A DNA stretch of 64,000 nt from Nitrospira sp. (GTDB taxonomy: Bacteria > Nitrospirota > Nitrospiria > Nitrospirales > Nitrospiraceae), in contig CP126122.1 in NCBI GenBank assembly GCA_030123565.1, forward strand, positions 3,610,800 to 3,674,799. The letters run 5' to 3'. Shown here one piece after another: positions 15,523 through 23,473 of this stretch. Positions within the stretch are counted from its first letter, which is position 1. Each line of letters begins with the position of its first letter. The notes below the pieces were generated by a model. It was not told the DNA's origin. It saw nothing but the letters and a program-made list of their open reading frames with translations, and did not search any database. The position numbers and the translations under genes are program-made.

Positions 15523-16812
15523 ATGCCCTCAGAGAGTTCCGCTATAGACACCAGCCTCAGACGTCCAACCCCCTCGCAGCAGGGCCGTCTCTTTCCCCTC
15601 ATCTGTCTGTTCACGATCAACCTCGGCACCATGCTCGCCTGGCCCGATGCTGGTCGAGCCGAGATTCGCGTCGTCACCGGAACCGGGGAACATCGGATGA
15701 GCGATCGAGAGACCAAAGATGACGCCGTCAGACTTGCAACGGAACAGGCCAAGAAACAGGCGTTGGAACAGGTCGCCTCGTACCTGGAAAGCGTGACGGT
15801 GGTGCGGGATCTGGATGTCACCCAGGATGAAATCCGCAGCTACACGGCCGGCATGGTGCTGGTCCTCGATCAGCAGGTCAAAACCGATCTCGATGGAGAC
15901 CTCATCGTCATTCGAGTCGATCTGACTGCACAAGTCGATACCGACGAGGTCGCCCAAGCCATTGCCGCACTGAAACAGAATGAGGATGTCAGGGGGGAAC
16001 TCCTCGCCCTGAAACAGGAGGTGGATCAGTTGCAACAGGAGCTGGAGGCGGCAAACCAGGCCTTGGCCGCTGCCACCTCGCCGGAACAGGCCCGACAGCT
16101 AAGCCAACAGCGCAATGACCTGCTCGATCGCGCCCAGTCGAATGCCATGGTGGCCCAGGCCTGGACCGACTGGGTCTTGGTGGCGCCGCTCGTCCAACCC
16201 TATCCTCAGGGAGGCCTCGCGCAGATCCAGGTTCTGCTGAGCCTCGCAGGCCAACTGAATCCCGGCAATCCCCACCTGGCGGTCGCACAACAGGTCGTCG
16301 GAGCCAAGGCGCCGCCCTTGCCGCCGCAACCTCCACGGCCGCCGATCCCCCATACGGTCCCCTTCCTGCCGGGATACTACGTGGTTCCACAACAACCGGC
16401 ACAGCCTGGCACGACCCAGCAGCCCGCCTCAACGAATTCGCGACAGCTTTCGAGCGTCTATCAACTCAACCCGCTGCTGCCCAATCCATCGGGACAACCG
16501 CCGGTATCGGGGAACTCAACCACGATCATCCAAGTCCCCGCTCAACCAGGAATTCCCCTGCCGCAGTCCGGCCGCAGCACGATGCCGATGTATCGACAAG
16601 TCCCGGCGCCGAATAGTCCGCCGGCCCCGTCGACGCTCCATACCCATCAGCCAGGCGGCGCAGAAGGGTCACCCTCCCACCAACGACCGATCCCGCAACA
16701 TCAACAGTTCCACCCTCCGGCCATTCAGCAGGTTCCACCGGCAGCGGCGGCTCCCCCCACCCCGCCTCCGCAACACAGCCCCAACAAGGGCACCAATCAA
16801 GGAGGAAAATAG
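15523..16812 (+). CDS. exported FlgT/LPP20-like protein with Pro/Gln-rich tail
   Basis: 429 aa. The hydrophobic segment LFPLICLFTINLGTMLAWPDAGRA is a signal peptide preceded by a longer than usual n-region. Residues about 48-150 follow the LPP20/FlgT-N pattern (GTGEHRMSDRETKDDAVRLATEQAKKQALEQVASYLES, in two parts). A coiled coil follows (LLALKQEVDQLQQELEAANQAL), then a short alpha segment and about 170 residues of low-complexity Pro/Gln/Ser. The tail suggests an extended periplasmic or surface linker. It lies 2 bases before the next gene, also LPP20-like. Function unknown. Confidence 0.83.
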   Translation: MPSESSAIDTSLRRPTPSQQGRLFPLICLFTINLGTMLAWPDAGRAEIRVVTGTGEHRMSDRETKDDAVRLATEQAKKQALEQVASYLESVTVVRDLDVTQDEIRSYTAGMVLVLDQQVKTDLDGDLIVIRVDLTAQVDTDEVAQAIAALKQNEDVRGELLALKQEVDQLQQELEAANQALAAATSPEQARQLSQQRNDLLDRAQSNAMVAQAWTDWVLVAPLVQPYPQGGLAQIQVLLSLAGQLNPGNPHLAVAQQVVGAKAPPLPPQPPRPPIPHTVPFLPGYYVVPQQPAQPGTTQQPASTNSRQLSSVYQLNPLLPNPSGQPPVSGNSTTIIQVPAQPGIPLPQSGRSTMPMYRQVPAPNSPPAPSTLHTHQPGGAEGSPSHQRPIPQHQQFHPPAIQQVPPAAAAPPTPPPQHSPNKGTNQGGK

Positions 16813-16814
16813 CG

Positions 16815-17375
16815 ATGTCTCCGACGCCGAGTCCCGCTCGACCAGGATGGTGGTTCTTGTGTACCCTGCTTGCCGTACCTCCCGTCATGGCAGCTGACAC
16901 GACCGTCCCGGCTGTTCGCGAGCGTGCCGACCAGACCTTCGATCGTCTGCAAAAACGGGAACAGGCTGTCGCACCGGCGGCCATGGACCATCCGCAGCGT
17001 CAGCATGCCCTGACCTATGACTCCGAGCAGTTCCTGATCGGACGGGGTCAAGGCGATCTCGGCAAGGGAAAACTGGTCTGTCAGCGCGTCTCCGAGCTGG
17101 CCGCCCGAGCGGACATCGCCAAACAGATCCGAGTTCTGGTGAAGGAACATGCCACCGACCGGCTGCGCGAACGGACCGGCCGGGAGGCAGAACAGGATAT
17201 CGAAGTCGTCCGAGAAGAAATCGTGCAGGAGTATCTGCAGGGCGTGACCATCACGGAGCGCCGCGCCGACGAGGAGGCCAAAACCTGTTCGGCCGTCGCC
17301 GTCATGCCGAAAAACCGGCTGCCCGCAAACCCACCCACTGGATCGACCGGCCCCGATTCGTCTCCACCTCGCTGA
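16815..17375 (+). CDS. exported LPP20-like protein
   Basis: 186 aa with signal peptide (WWFLCTLLAVPPVMAAD). The core IGRGQGDLGKGKLVCQRVSELAARADIAKQIRVLVKEHATDR (in pieces) is the LPP20 domain, and EEIVQEYLQGVTITERRADEEAKTCSAVAVM matches its C-terminal half. The tail is Pro/Ser-rich. No lipobox is seen, so it is probably soluble in the periplasm. It is translated right after the longer FlgT/LPP20-like gene and likely functions with it; LPP20 relatives occur near flagellar or outer-membrane assembly genes, but none are nearby here. Confidence 0.83.
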   Translation: MSPTPSPARPGWWFLCTLLAVPPVMAADTTVPAVRERADQTFDRLQKREQAVAPAAMDHPQRQHALTYDSEQFLIGRGQGDLGKGKLVCQRVSELAARADIAKQIRVLVKEHATDRLRERTGREAEQDIEVVREEIVQEYLQGVTITERRADEEAKTCSAVAVMPKNRLPANPPTGSTGPDSSPPR

Positions 17376-17448
17376 CCGCCCCTGTCCGGACCGATCGTCG
17401 AGCACTCCATTGAACTTCGCGCGCCGTTTCGGGTAAGACAATCTTCTC

Positions 17449-18702
17449 ATGCCCATCGAGAACAATTTCCAGCACGACGAACTCTCCCGCAAGAACCCCG
17501 GCGACCGTCTCACCTCTGCGGAATGGACGACCCCGCCCGATCCTGAATCGCCCGTCTGGCAAGAGGCGATGGGCCAAGCAGGCCGGAAGCTGTCAGAAGC
17601 AGGGGTGCGACTGATCCTGTTTCTGCATGGGTCAATTCCAGGCACCGATGTCTTCGGCCTAGGACGACTCGATGAGGTGGGTGGGCTGAAGCGCGGCTAT
17701 TCGCGCGGCATCTCCGGGCTGGATTCCCTTCTGTCATTCATGCGGGAAGGCACGAACGGGATCACCCCGCTTCCAGGCGGGCTGAAGCCGCCGCTTGCCA
17801 ACAACGAGGCCACGAGGAACCTGCTCGATACACAGGTCGGCGATGCCGGAAATTTCACCAGCGCCGCCATCGAGCAATGCCGGAAGGCCTTGAACCAGCG
17901 GCTGACCAAACCCATCGCCTGCGTCCGGGAACTCTGGTCCAGCGAGCACCACCACCTCGGCCGTGCATTGGCCGCCTGTCGATTGCTGGATCGACTGCGT
18001 ACCCTTGTCGTCGAACAGCACTTGGGACCGGGCGACCGTATCCTGGTCCAGGCCCATGGCCAAGCCGGACTCCTGCTCGCGCTTTCCTCCAACCTGCTCT
18101 GTCCTTCGCCGATCACGGGGCGGAAAGCCCTCTTCGACCTCCTGTCGGCCCTTTCCGCGCAAGGACCGGACATCCAGGCGATTCAATGCATCGACCAACT
18201 GTTGGCGCAGGGCACGTTGCTGAATGGAGCGGCGCTCGACATCGTCACCTTCGGCACGCCGGTCCGTTACGGCTGGGACCCCTCCGGCATCGGGAAACTG
18301 CTCCACATCGTGAACCACCGCCACCTCCGCACCGACGGCAAAACCTGGCTCTCCAAAATGGACCTGCCGCAGATCACCGTGGAAATGCCGATCGCCTGGG
18401 GCGGCGATTACGTACAGGAGCTTGCCGTCGCCGGCAGCGATGCGCTTCCCGACGAACAGGCCAAGGCCGCCAATAAAGCCGTCTGGGAATTGCTGGAACC
18501 CTACGATGGTTTCGAACGATGGGTGGAATGTGCCAGGCGCGCCGTGCGCTTTCCCAGCGAGGGGCAATGCCTGCTCGTGGACTACAAAGACTGCACCGGT
18601 TCGACCAATGTCCGCGACCATTACTACGGCCACGCCGCCTACACGCGGACGAACGCGATGCTGTTCAACTTCAACCAGATCGTCATGCGCTTCTATTCAT
18701 AG
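17449..18702 (+). CDS. cytoplasmic alpha/beta-hydrolase-like protein lacking the nucleophile
   Basis: 417 aa, no signal peptide. The oxyanion-hole strand VRLILFLHGSIPGTD (about residue 53) and a later strand LDIVTFGTPVRYGW look like an alpha/beta hydrolase (lipase/PGAP1-like) fold. At the expected nucleophile elbow the sequence is ILVQAHGQAGLLLALSS, where the usual Gly-His-Ser-x-Gly serine is Gly. The C-terminal 100 residues include a His-rich end (DHYYGHAAYTRTNAM). It is therefore either a pseudoenzyme or a non-hydrolytic relative. It lies 73 bases after the LPP20-like gene on the same strand. Confidence 0.72.
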   Translation: MPIENNFQHDELSRKNPGDRLTSAEWTTPPDPESPVWQEAMGQAGRKLSEAGVRLILFLHGSIPGTDVFGLGRLDEVGGLKRGYSRGISGLDSLLSFMREGTNGITPLPGGLKPPLANNEATRNLLDTQVGDAGNFTSAAIEQCRKALNQRLTKPIACVRELWSSEHHHLGRALAACRLLDRLRTLVVEQHLGPGDRILVQAHGQAGLLLALSSNLLCPSPITGRKALFDLLSALSAQGPDIQAIQCIDQLLAQGTLLNGAALDIVTFGTPVRYGWDPSGIGKLLHIVNHRHLRTDGKTWLSKMDLPQITVEMPIAWGGDYVQELAVAGSDALPDEQAKAANKAVWELLEPYDGFERWVECARRAVRFPSEGQCLLVDYKDCTGSTNVRDHYYGHAAYTRTNAMLFNFNQIVMRFYS

Positions 18703-18863
18703 CCCACTCATAGCCCACACGGCTGCTTCGTCCGCGAGTAAAATCCAGCCAGCCTTCGCCAAATTGTCCGGCTATGTGAACAAAGCCTGCGGTGTGGACT
18801 ATCAGTCGCGCATCTCGTGTCGTAAGGCAACCAAAACGAGGCCAGGCAATATCGGAGGACTTC

Positions 18864-19064
18864 ATGAAACGAGAATACGATTTTCCCAACGCTGTGAAGG
18901 GAAAGTTTTATAAGAAGGGGGCGGACCTCCGCTTGCCCATCTATCTCGATATGAAGGTGCAAAGTCGACTCGAACGCATCGCCCGGAAGAAGGGGAAAGC
19001 GGTTGAAGACGTCGTGAACCAACTCCTCAAGAAAGACGTCGATTTACTCGAAACCTTGTCTTGA
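18864..19064 (+). CDS. orphan ribbon-helix-helix / BrnA-like small protein
   Basis: 66 aa. MKREYDFPNAVKGKFYKKGADLRLPIYLDMKVQSRLERIARKKGK (in two pieces) matches the small CopG/BrnA-type pattern: a basic strand followed by YLD-x2-V and two helices, ending VNQLLKKDVDLLE. Such proteins are usually antitoxins or DNA-binding repressors. No BrnT-like toxin gene lies beside it, so it is an orphan or its partner was lost; the IS element begins about 100 bases downstream. ATG 18864 has GGAGGAC upstream. Confidence 0.8.
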   Translation: MKREYDFPNAVKGKFYKKGADLRLPIYLDMKVQSRLERIARKKGKAVEDVVNQLLKKDVDLLETLS

Positions 19065-19225
19065 GTTTGCCGAGGGAGGACTCGACGAGCTATTCACATT
19101 TTGCGAGACGACCACATTCCTTGGCCTCCTGTCAATGAACCTCGAAGAATGATAATAGGAAGAGGTGGCTCCGGTTGGTTGGACAGCCTAGGCCATTCCT
19201 TAAGTGGCGCCTGGCGGATTGCTGA

Positions 19226-20056
19226 CTACGCGGCCGTGAGCTGTGTCGTCAGGTTGTCATAGTACACCTGGTCGGGCGTCTTGCCGTCAAGCGCCTGATG
19301 GGGCCGGGTCTGATTGTAGAATGTCAGGTAGCGCTCCAAGCCCTGGTGGGCTGCATTGACGGTGTCGTACTCGTGCAAATAGACCTCCTCGTATTTAATG
19401 CTCTTCCAGAGTCGCTCGACGAACACGTTGTCTCGCCAACACCCTTTTCCGTCCATGCTGATCTGGATGCCGTGCTGGGTGAGCAGTCCGGTGAATTCGT
19501 GGCTGGTGAATTGGCACCCTTGGTCAGTATTGAAGATGGTCGGAAGGCCGTGCCGGGTAATCGCCTCCTGCACCGCGTCCAGACAGAAGTCAGTCGTGAG
19601 CGTGTTGGAGAGTCGCCAGGCCAGCACCCGGCGACTGGCCCAGTCGAGCACGGCGAACAAATAGACGAAGCCCCGTGCCATCGGAATGTAGGTGATATCC
19701 GCCGCCCAGACCTGATTGGGACGACGGATCGTGAGATCGCGGAGGAGATACGGATAGATGGTGTGGGCCGGATGCCGCTGGCTAAGGTGCGGCTTGCGAT
19801 ACAGGGCCTCAATCCCCATGCGGCGCATCAATGTCGCCACATGCCGCCGTCCGATGGTTCGGCCCTCTTGCCGCAAGAGATCGCGCAGCATGCGGGCGCC
19901 GGCAAACGGATGAAGCAGGTGGAGTTCATCCAGCCGACGCATCAGCGCCAGCTCCGTCCCTGACACCGGCGTCGGCTGGTAGTAGGCCGTCGAGCGAGAC
20001 AACCCGAGGAGCTGACATTGCCGAACGACTGGCAGGGCATGGGTTCGGTTGATCAT
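19226..20056 (-). CDS. IS3-family transposase OrfB (DDE catalytic subunit)
   Basis: 276 aa integrase-core transposase. A helical N-terminal region (YYQPTPVSGTELALMRRLDELHLLHPFAGARML) precedes the RNase H-like core. The catalytic triad is visible: D in VWAADITYIPM, D in FNTDQGCQFTS and E in NVFVERLWKSIKYEEV, followed by the family end YNQTRPHQALDGKTPDQVY. The start ATG overlaps the orfA stop as ATGA. Simple coupling is therefore possible, though most IS3 elements also make an OrfAB fusion by -1 frameshift, which I could not confirm. Confidence 0.95.
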   Translation of the reverse strand: MINRTHALPVVRQCQLLGLSRSTAYYQPTPVSGTELALMRRLDELHLLHPFAGARMLRDLLRQEGRTIGRRHVATLMRRMGIEALYRKPHLSQRHPAHTIYPYLLRDLTIRRPNQVWAADITYIPMARGFVYLFAVLDWASRRVLAWRLSNTLTTDFCLDAVQEAITRHGLPTIFNTDQGCQFTSHEFTGLLTQHGIQISMDGKGCWRDNVFVERLWKSIKYEEVYLHEYDTVNAAHQGLERYLTFYNQTRPHQALDGKTPDQVYYDNLTTQLTAA

Positions 20057-20352
20057 CGCTTTGCGCTCAACAATCCCGCCTTGATGAGCGCCCCTTCTAA
20101 AAAATCATTCTCCAGGGCCAGTTGGCCAATTTTGGCGTGGAGGGTCTTGAGATCCGGCGTGTCCGCTGTCGGCGTGGTCCCGCCAAAGACAGCGGCGGCC
20201 CGCGCCAGCAATTGTTGCTTCCATTCGGTGATCTGCGTGGGATGGACTTGAAACTGCTCGGCTAATTCGGCCAGCGTTTTGTCGCCTTTGACTGCCGCCA
20301 AAGCCACCTGGGCCTTAAACGTGGCTCCGTGATTCCGTCTTGTCCTCTTCAT
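20053..20352 (-). CDS. IS3-family transposase OrfA (helix-turn-helix)
   Basis: 99 aa. MKRTRRNHGATFKAQVALAAVKGDKTLAELAEQFQVHPTQITEWKQQLL (in pieces) is the HTH_Tnp_1 domain that binds the terminal repeats, followed by a leucine-rich helix (LKTLHAKIGQLALENDFLEGAL) for dimerisation. The start is ATG 20352; the open frame further upstream runs into the inverted repeat. Confidence 0.94.
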   Translation of the reverse strand: MKRTRRNHGATFKAQVALAAVKGDKTLAELAEQFQVHPTQITEWKQQLLARAAAVFGGTTPTADTPDLKTLHAKIGQLALENDFLEGALIKAGLLSAKR

Positions 20353-20551
20353 TGCCTCGCTCCTCTCGTCTGCCACCCCTCGGTGAGGTGGGCGAAGCCA
20401 GGCTACCACTTACCACACTGTCCGAATTTCCGGAGCCCCCTCTGGAATAAATTGGCTCCGGCGATCCGAATCAGCCAGCGCATGGGACGATGCATTTGCT
20501 TATGCTCAGAAAGGAATCGAGATGACAAGCTGGGGAGCAAGAATAGTTTGT

Positions 20552-21220
20552 TCAGATTTGAGTCCCAAGGTTTTCAAGCATTGTGAGCCATTCGTTGAAG
20601 TGTTTGCAGTGGTTACGAAGGTTCTGAATCCCTGTTCTAACTGCTATTAGTGGACCATGAACGGCTTTTTGGTACTCTGAAAAAATATTCGCAATACGTT
20701 TAGAAGGAGCTGTGGAAGGGTTGTCATTTATATCTTCTGCGGTTTCGAATTGGTCAAGAACTGCACGAACATTTCGAGCTTTCCTTTGGTCAGCGAACAC
20801 GCGAGCCGTATCTTCTGGTGAGACGAACAAGAAAGCCTCGTATTCATGGGTTTGAAGGTAGGGCCTGAACCTACTGTTCCCAATGTCAACATTAAAGGCC
20901 CTTTCCAGATGCGCGACTTTCTTATGACATGATCCAGCAGGGATCGAGCCATATCCGGGGAAATCTGAAGGTAGGCCGTAAAAGTCGATCATAGTGGTCA
21001 CAAGAGATGCACTTGTGTCCATTAAGAGCAACTGAACGTCTCGCTTAATCTTTGGATAGGAGGTGACTCCGCCTCGAAAGGTTGGACCGAACTTTACCTT
21101 TTTGTTGGTTGCCAATGTGGCGCGTATGAAAACGTTGTGGTCGGCTAAATGTGGGGAGAGGACGTCTCTGACAAATGTCTCTTCGGTCTGTCCTTCAACA
21201 AGCACTAATACTCTAGCCAT
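20552..21220 (-). CDS. DUF4276 family protein (TOPRIM-like nuclease candidate)
   Basis: 222 aa. The N-terminal strand and loop RVLVLVEGQTEETFVRDVL has the glutamate pattern of TOPRIM-type nucleases (VEG-x-T-E). SLVTTMIDFYGLPSDFPG and FRPYLQTHEYEAFLF are the other conserved DUF4276 blocks and carry acidic residues suited to metal binding. Its ATG overlaps the stop of the upstream ATPase gene (TAATG), so the two are coupled. Base composition is clearly more AT-rich than the chromosome, a sign of transfer. It probably acts as the effector of a two-gene ATPase-nuclease system (inference). Confidence 0.88.
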   Translation of the reverse strand: MARVLVLVEGQTEETFVRDVLSPHLADHNVFIRATLATNKKVKFGPTFRGGVTSYPKIKRDVQLLLMDTSASLVTTMIDFYGLPSDFPGYGSIPAGSCHKKVAHLERAFNVDIGNSRFRPYLQTHEYEAFLFVSPEDTARVFADQRKARNVRAVLDQFETAEDINDNPSTAPSKRIANIFSEYQKAVHGPLIAVRTGIQNLRNHCKHFNEWLTMLENLGTQI

Positions 21221-22311
21221 TAGCTGGGACGACCGCCGAGGACGTTCTTTTCCCAAAGATCACCGAGTCCGTATTCTTCAAGCCAGTGCTGCATGTCTGT
21301 CTCATCTAATCGCTTGAAGATCGATTGATTATTGTCCCTATCGACAACAATGATTTCGGAGGGGGAAAACTGATTAACGAGTGGGACTGACTGAGTGGAA
21401 ACTATGACTTGGGTTCGCTTCCCAGCGCTCTCCAGAAGGCCAGCTAAAGTAGTGATGGCATAAGGATGAAGTCCGAGCTCCGGTTCATCAATCAATATGG
21501 TAGAGGGAAGTGTGGGTTGTAGCAGCAATGTCGCAAGGCAGATAAATCTCAATGTGCCGTCAGAAAGAGAGTAAGCGTTGAAATAAGCGTCTGAGTCCTT
21601 TTCTTTCCACTCCAACTGAATCTTGTTTGTGTTCAAAGGGTCTGGCCTCAAAACAAAATCGTCAAAGAACGGCGCGACTAACCGTATAGTTCCAACGATT
21701 CGCTCGTAATGGTCGCTTTTTTTCTTCTTCAACAGATACAAGAAGGCAGCAAGATTTGAAGCGTCTGGACGAAGCCGAACGTTATCACCTATATCGCAGA
21801 CCTTTTTTACTGCAGCTTTGTCGCTAGTATCGTGGAAATGATAAACCTTCCAGTCTCTAAGGTCGTCAATCACATAGCTTGCGATCTTTCCTTTGCGCTG
21901 AGTAGCTTCTTCGTGTAAGCCAGTTTCTTCATGACCACTCCCCAGACTTACAACGTAGGGCTTCGAATAGCCGACCCCTTGAAACCAGCAACTTTCCTCG
22001 GAGAAGAACAAGCTATTTTTTTTGGAAACTGAAAGTTTCGCTTCATACCCATTGGATCCGAAGTGGAGACGAAACACGATTTCGTTAGTTTGCCGATGCC
22101 CAAAGTAAAGTAGGGAGTCCGCACCTCCAGCATTTCCGACAAATCGCTGGAGATTATTTTCCACGATGTGGTTGAGCAGACTAAAAATCGTAATGAAGTT
22201 CGACTTTCCAGCACCATTGGCACCAATGAGGACATTCAGAGAGCGGAGCTTCAAGTCCATCTTCCTAATAGACTTGAAGCCGAGCACTTCCACTCTATCC
22301 AAAGCGCGCAT
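21220..22311 (-). CDS. AAA family ATPase (RecF/OLD-like, AAA_21) of a two-gene cassette
   Basis: 363 aa. VEVLGFKSIRKMDLKL then Walker A GANGAGKS (residues 30-37), an ABC-type signature YSLSDGTLRFICLATLLL, Walker B TILIDEPELGLHP and an H-loop-like end (VIVSTQSVPLVNQFSP): a SMC/RecF-type ATP-binding cassette as in OLD-family and PARIS/Rlo ATPases. The middle of the protein is variable and probably a sensing or coupling domain. ATG 22311 is chosen because the conserved core begins there; 23 in-frame upstream codons have no conservation value. Its stop overlaps the DUF4276 start. Low GC compared with neighbours. Confidence 0.9.
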   Translation of the reverse strand: MRALDRVEVLGFKSIRKMDLKLRSLNVLIGANGAGKSNFITIFSLLNHIVENNLQRFVGNAGGADSLLYFGHRQTNEIVFRLHFGSNGYEAKLSVSKKNSLFFSEESCWFQGVGYSKPYVVSLGSGHEETGLHEEATQRKGKIASYVIDDLRDWKVYHFHDTSDKAAVKKVCDIGDNVRLRPDASNLAAFLYLLKKKKSDHYERIVGTIRLVAPFFDDFVLRPDPLNTNKIQLEWKEKDSDAYFNAYSLSDGTLRFICLATLLLQPTLPSTILIDEPELGLHPYAITTLAGLLESAGKRTQVIVSTQSVPLVNQFSPSEIIVVDRDNNQSIFKRLDETDMQHWLEEYGLGDLWEKNVLGGRPS

Positions 22312-22347
22312 TGCGACCCCGTAGGTCCTGGAGTAATCACATGGGTG

Positions 22348-22364
22348 TAGGTTATACCAACCTA
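22348..22364. promoter_or_regulatory. small inverted repeat upstream of the ATPase gene
   Basis: TAGGTT-ATACC-AACCTA, perfect six-base arms, 37 bases upstream of the ATPase start. It could be an operator or a leader hairpin; there is no further support. Confidence 0.3.
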
Positions 22365-22517
22365 GCCAAAAACGTTCCACAGTATTTCTGATGTGACCCT
22401 ACCATTTTTAACGAGAAGCTGAGTCCTAAGTCATAATCAAATCAATTGTCCGACACGCTTTTGTAGTAATAGCTGGGGCTAGCTTATACAGGATCGACAC
22501 TTCTCTTCACCATCCTG

Positions 22518-22904
22518 CTAATACGGCATCTCGTCGTCGTCGAGGCCAAAATGGTGCCCGATCTCGTGCACGACCGTATCGCGCACTTCCTGCACCACTT
22601 CTTTCTTGGTGCGGCAGAGCCGGAGGATCGGCCCGCGATAGATGGAAATTTTTGCCGGCAACTGCCCGCCGGTCTGGAAGAAGGATTCTTTGTCGATGGA
22701 AAGGCCTTGATAGAGGCCGAGGAGGTCCTCGTCCTCCTCCATTTCCAGATCGGCCCGTACGTCTGGAGAGGGTTCTTCCTCCACTACCACCGCGACGTTG
22801 GACAGGAGCTTGGCATACTCATCCGGCAGGCCATCCAGCGCCTGCTGGACGAGCGATTGAAAGTCCTGTTCTGACACCGACAATGTTCGTGAACGGCGAG
22901 TCAT
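22518..22904 (-). CDS. Zincin_1 (DUF1025-like) putative metallopeptidase
   Basis: 128 aa, soluble. The C-terminal HEIGHHFGLDDDEM is a complete HExxHxxGxxD zinc motif at the end of the domain, as in the MtfA-unrelated Zincin_1 family, which is otherwise acidic (EEEPSPDVRADLEMEEDEDLLGLYQG). The middle block PAKISIYRGPILRLCRTKKEVVQEVRDTVV is typical. The physiological substrate of the family is not known. It is separated by about 200 bases from the ATPase gene and by 104 bases from the PIN gene, with its GC back to the chromosome level. Confidence 0.87.
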   Translation of the reverse strand: MTRRSRTLSVSEQDFQSLVQQALDGLPDEYAKLLSNVAVVVEEEPSPDVRADLEMEEDEDLLGLYQGLSIDKESFFQTGGQLPAKISIYRGPILRLCRTKKEVVQEVRDTVVHEIGHHFGLDDDEMPY

Positions 22905-23008
22905 GCTCGATCAATCATCACATTCGGATTCAGAGCGACTGACGAACCTTGATCCCCCTCTCTTGATGGGAATCGCTGATGGGAACCGCCATTTTTCCAA
23001 TAACAGCC

Positions 23009-23473
23009 TTATGGCTTCGCCGTCCTGGGAAAACACAGCGATAAGAGTTCCGCCGTCGTCACCCGCTGAACCTTGGCGATTTCAAAGTCCCTGTCATTGG
23101 TCCACAGGATTCGTTTAAGCGCCAACGCAAGAGCCAACACCTCCACGTCATTGGAATCCCGCCGGGCGATCTGCTTTCTTGCCTCTGTCAGAGCGTTGCG
23201 ATAGCTCTTGGTCGAGCAAAGGGTCAGCGGCAGGAGGTCCAACGCATAAAACAGGAACTCCGGCCCGACGCTCACTTTCTTCGCCATCCTCGGGATATAG
23301 CGTCGAACTTCTTCGATCACCACTCCGGGAACTGCAAACTCCTCAATCCCTGCTTCGAAAAAAATACGCGTTGCTTGCCCGCCCATCAGGGCAGACAAGA
23401 TCGGATTAGCGTCAACGACGAGTTTTTCTGGTTTTTTCGAAATCGGCAAGAATGGCGTCCTCAGCGAGACCAC
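23009..23473 (-). CDS. PIN-domain toxin (ribonuclease)
   Basis: Up to 154 aa. It has a PIN fold: first acidic strand LVVDANPILSAL, IEEVRRYI, a second acidic helix (ARRDSNDVEVLALALAL) and WTNDRDFEIAK. These supply the four Asp/Glu of the Mg-dependent RNase site. The longest start overlaps the antitoxin gene by 62 bases; a TTG at 23449 (PISKKPEKLVVDAN) would still overlap and gives a more usual N-terminus. It is transcribed after its Phd-like partner, the standard antitoxin-first order. Confidence 0.85.
   Translation of the reverse strand: MVSLRTPFLPISKKPEKLVVDANPILSALMGGQATRIFFEAGIEEFAVPGVVIEEVRRYIPRMAKKVSVGPEFLFYALDLLPLTLCSTKSYRNALTEARKQIARRDSNDVEVLALALALKRILWTNDRDFEIAKVQRVTTAELLSLCFPRTAKP

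Larger units (their letters stand above)
19162..20443. mobile_element. IS3-family insertion sequence (complete)
   Basis: About 1.28 kb carrying two ATGA-overlapping transposase genes on the minus strand. Imperfect terminal inverted repeats are visible: left end from 19162, GAGGTGGCTCCGGTTGGTTG then GACAG; right end read inward, GAGGGGGCTCCGGAAATTCG then GACAG, to 20443. They share GAGG, GGCTCCGG and GGACAG. Exact outer boundaries and a target duplication are uncertain because the symmetry continues to the edge. A second copy of TGGCTCCGG occurs just outside the right end (20454-20462). Both genes look intact, so the element may be active. Confidence 0.85.

Noticed and set aside
17449-18702. 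Active serine esterase/lipase
   Set aside because: No serine at the nucleophile elbow (AHGQAG).
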